Positions 62,395 to 64,000 of a DNA stretch of 64,000 nucleotides are shown one piece after another. Source of the DNA: Streptomyces agglomeratus (GTDB lineage Bacteria > Actinomycetota > Actinomycetes > Streptomycetales > Streptomycetaceae); assembly GCF_001746415.1 (NCBI RefSeq), contig NZ_MEHJ01000001.1:1240001-1304000 (forward strand). The letters are read 5' to 3'. How positions within the stretch are numbered: the stretch's first letter is position 1; each line of letters begins with the position of its first letter. The position numbers and the translations under genes are program-made. Under the pieces are notes generated by a model that did no database searches, was not told the DNA's origin, and saw only the letters and a list, made by a program, of their open reading frames with translations.

Positions 62395-62430
62395 CATCGA
62401 AAGTTGCAAGCCGCGTGCCGCCTTTCGATG
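62395..62430. promoter_or_regulatory. inverted repeat between the kinase and ABC transporter genes
   Basis: CATCGAAAG (62395-62403) and CTTTCGATG (62422-62430) are perfect reverse complements 18 bases apart, in the 181-bp divergent region. The half-site spacing (27 bases centre to centre) and position suit binding by the response regulator, which may control both directions. Confidence 0.5.
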
Positions 62431-62536
62431 CGGCAAGTGCTGTCCTGGGCCAGATGCCCAGGTGGGGGTCTGACGGCGACGGTGGAGTCATACCGCTTCC
62501 ATCCCGTGACAACCATGCAAAGGCAGGCCCAAGCCC

Positions 62537-63625
62537 GTGTTCGTCGCCTGGAGAGACCTCAAGTTCGCCAAAGGGCGCTTCGCCCTGATGGGCACCGTCA
62601 TCGTGCTGATCACCCTGCTGGTCGGGCTGCTGTCCGGGCTGACTGCCGGGCTGGGCCGGCAGAACATCTCCGCGATCACCGACCTGCCCGCGGACAGGAT
62701 CGCCTTCGGCACGCCGGGCAGCGGCGAGGAGTTGTCGTACTCCAACTCCACCGTCACCGAGAAGCAGTGGCAGCAGTGGGCCGAGGCGCCCGGCGTGAGC
62801 AGCGCCGAACCGCTGGGCATCACCACCACCAAGGCAACCGCCGGCAACCGGAGCACCGGGGTGTCGGCCTTCGGCGTGAAGCCCGGTTCCGCGCTCGCCC
62901 CCGACAGCACCAGAATCTCCGATCGCGCGACGGTCCTGTCCACCGCCGCCGCCGACGGCCTCGGCGTGACGGCGGGCGACACCTTCACCCTGGCCGGACA
63001 GAAGGTGACCGTCGCCGCGGTGAGCGGGGACGCCTCCTTCAGCCACACCCCGGTCGTCTGGACCAGCCTCGACGCCTGGCAGCAGGTCGCACCCCCCACG
63101 GGCAAGAACGACGGACCGGTCGCCACGGTCATCGCCCTGAAGACCTCCTCCGGCACCGATGTGAAGGCCACCGACGAGGCAGCGGACACCAAGACGGTCT
63201 CCAAGGACGACTCGCTGTCCGCGATCGGCTCCTACACCTCCGAGAACGGCTCCCTGCAATTGATGCGCGGCTTCCTGTTCGCGATCTCCGCCCTGGTCAT
63301 CGGCGCCTTCTTCACCGTGTGGACCATCCAGCGCAGCGGCGACGTCGCCGTCCTCAAGGCGCTGGGCGCCTCCACCGGCAACCTGCTCAAGGACGCGCTC
63401 GGCCAGGCTGTGATCCTGCTGACCGGCGGCACCCTGATCGGCACTGGCATCGCCGCCGGCCTCGGCGCCCTCGTCGCCGACTCAGCCGTGCCGTTCCTCC
63501 TCACCCCCGCCACCGTCCTGGTTCCGGCTGTCGTGATGATCGCGCTCGGCGCGCTCGGCGCCGCCCTGTCCATCCGCCGTATCACTTCCGTCGACCCGCT
63601 GACCGCCCTGGGGAGCGCCCGATGA
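62537..63625 (+). CDS. FtsX/MacB-like ABC transporter permease
   Basis: 362 residues from GTG 62537. An N-terminal membrane helix (GTVIVLITLLVGLLSGLTAGLG, about 18-40) is followed by a roughly 190-residue extracytoplasmic domain (about 45-235) with the VTAGDTFTLAGQKVTVAAV MacB-like core, then three C-terminal helices (FLFAISALVIGAFFTVWTI; AVILLTGGTLIGTGIAAGLGAL; VLVPAVVMIALGALGAALSI) with the cytoplasmic AVLKALGASTGNLLKDAL coupling loop between the first two. This is the type VII ABC layout used in export and mechanotransmission. The ATPase gene follows with an ATGA overlap. Neighbourhood to a two-component system suggests induction by an envelope stress or antibiotic. Confidence 0.9.
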   Translation: MFVAWRDLKFAKGRFALMGTVIVLITLLVGLLSGLTAGLGRQNISAITDLPADRIAFGTPGSGEELSYSNSTVTEKQWQQWAEAPGVSSAEPLGITTTKATAGNRSTGVSAFGVKPGSALAPDSTRISDRATVLSTAAADGLGVTAGDTFTLAGQKVTVAAVSGDASFSHTPVVWTSLDAWQQVAPPTGKNDGPVATVIALKTSSGTDVKATDEAADTKTVSKDDSLSAIGSYTSENGSLQLMRGFLFAISALVIGAFFTVWTIQRSGDVAVLKALGASTGNLLKDALGQAVILLTGGTLIGTGIAAGLGALVADSAVPFLLTPATVLVPAVVMIALGALGAALSIRRITSVDPLTALGSAR

Positions 63626-64000
63626 GCCTTGACCTGACCGACATCACCCTCACCTACCCCGACGGCGAGGACCGCCTGACCGCCCTGGACCGGGTCTCCC
63701 TCCAGGTGCCGAAGGGCAGCCTGACCGCCGTCGTCGGCCCCTCCGGCTCGGGCAAGTCCAGCCTCCTCGCGGTCGCCGCCACCCTCATCACGCCCGACGC
63801 CGGCACCGTCACCATCGACGGCACCTCCACCACCGGCCTGACCCGCGCAGAACTCACGGAGCTGCGCCGCCACAAGATCGGCATCGTCTTCCAGCAGCCG
63901 AACCTGCTGTCCTCCCTCACCGCCGCCGAACAGCTCCAGGTCATGACCCAGATCGACGGCCGCCGGCCCCGCACCGCCCACCGCCGGGCCATGGAGCTCC
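63622..64000 (+). CDS. ABC transporter ATP-binding protein (cut by window end)
   Basis: The first 126 residues of a MacB/LolD-type ATPase. Walker A is VVGPSGSGKSSLLAV near 39-53 and the Q-loop is IGIVFQQPNLLSSLTAAEQL near 88. The signature and Walker B motifs lie beyond the window. ATG 63622 overlaps the permease stop. It forms a transporter with the preceding FtsX-like permease. Confidence 0.93.
   Translation, partial: MSLDLTDITLTYPDGEDRLTALDRVSLQVPKGSLTAVVGPSGSGKSSLLAVAATLITPDAGTVTIDGTSTTGLTRAELTELRRHKIGIVFQQPNLLSSLTAAEQLQVMTQIDGRRPRTAHRRAMEL

Overview
The window looks like a chromosomal stretch of a Streptomyces or close actinobacterial relative. GC is high (a hand count of 22021-22080 gives 75%), GTG starts and GTGA/ATGA stop-start overlaps are common, and a DUF397 / XRE-DUF5753 / HATPase regulator trio of the streptomycete kind is present. 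No tRNA, rRNA, CRISPR array, transposase or integrase was recognised.

Layout. (a) 1-3059, housekeeping: gnd, a Pro-rich small protein, and a panD plus Asp/Glu-racemase-family operon. (b) About 3.1-45.2 kb, a dense defence island. Its first part (3433-26710) is a divergent DISARM-like system. Leftward from a promoter near 13.2 kb run a giant sigma70-like coiled-coil protein, DrmA helicase, DrmB (DUF1998) and an SF1 ATPase. Rightward run a Ser/Thr-kinase-helicase fusion, DrmD (SNF2-type) and an adenine methylase (DrmMI). The methylase gene is out of frame at a G10 tract just before its NPPW motif, which resembles phase-variable pglX of the Streptomyces Pgl system. After an EcsC-like gene and the regulator trio come a first McrBC pair, an operon of an RloC/Rad50-like ATPase with a small helical protein and an unknown 545-aa protein, and a second McrBC pair with a different N-terminal reader. 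A UvrD-like helicase with a RelE-like N-terminus and a convergent HTH-N6-methylase end the island. Three promoter regions in the island share a 15-bp palindrome-like site (13207, 33336, 45019), and a degenerate 42-bp direct repeat lies at each edge (3098 and 45206).

(c) 45273-48871: mscL, two small unknown genes and an orphan gltD. (d) 49127-58230: a biosynthetic operon that makes L-2,3-diaminopropionate (SbnA, SbnB) and uses it with a Pls-like membrane synthetase half (carrier plus acetyltransferase-like domains), an A-T-TE NRPS protein and a SyrP/VioC-like hydroxylase; a cationic Dap polymer or peptide is the likely product. (e) 58387-60440: citramalate synthase behind an attenuator whose leader peptide contains Leu-Ile-Ile. 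(f) 60489-64000: a NarL-type two-component system divergent from an ABC exporter, cut by the window end.

Functional calls rest on motifs read by eye. Starts were chosen from ribosome-binding sites, overlaps and family alignment.
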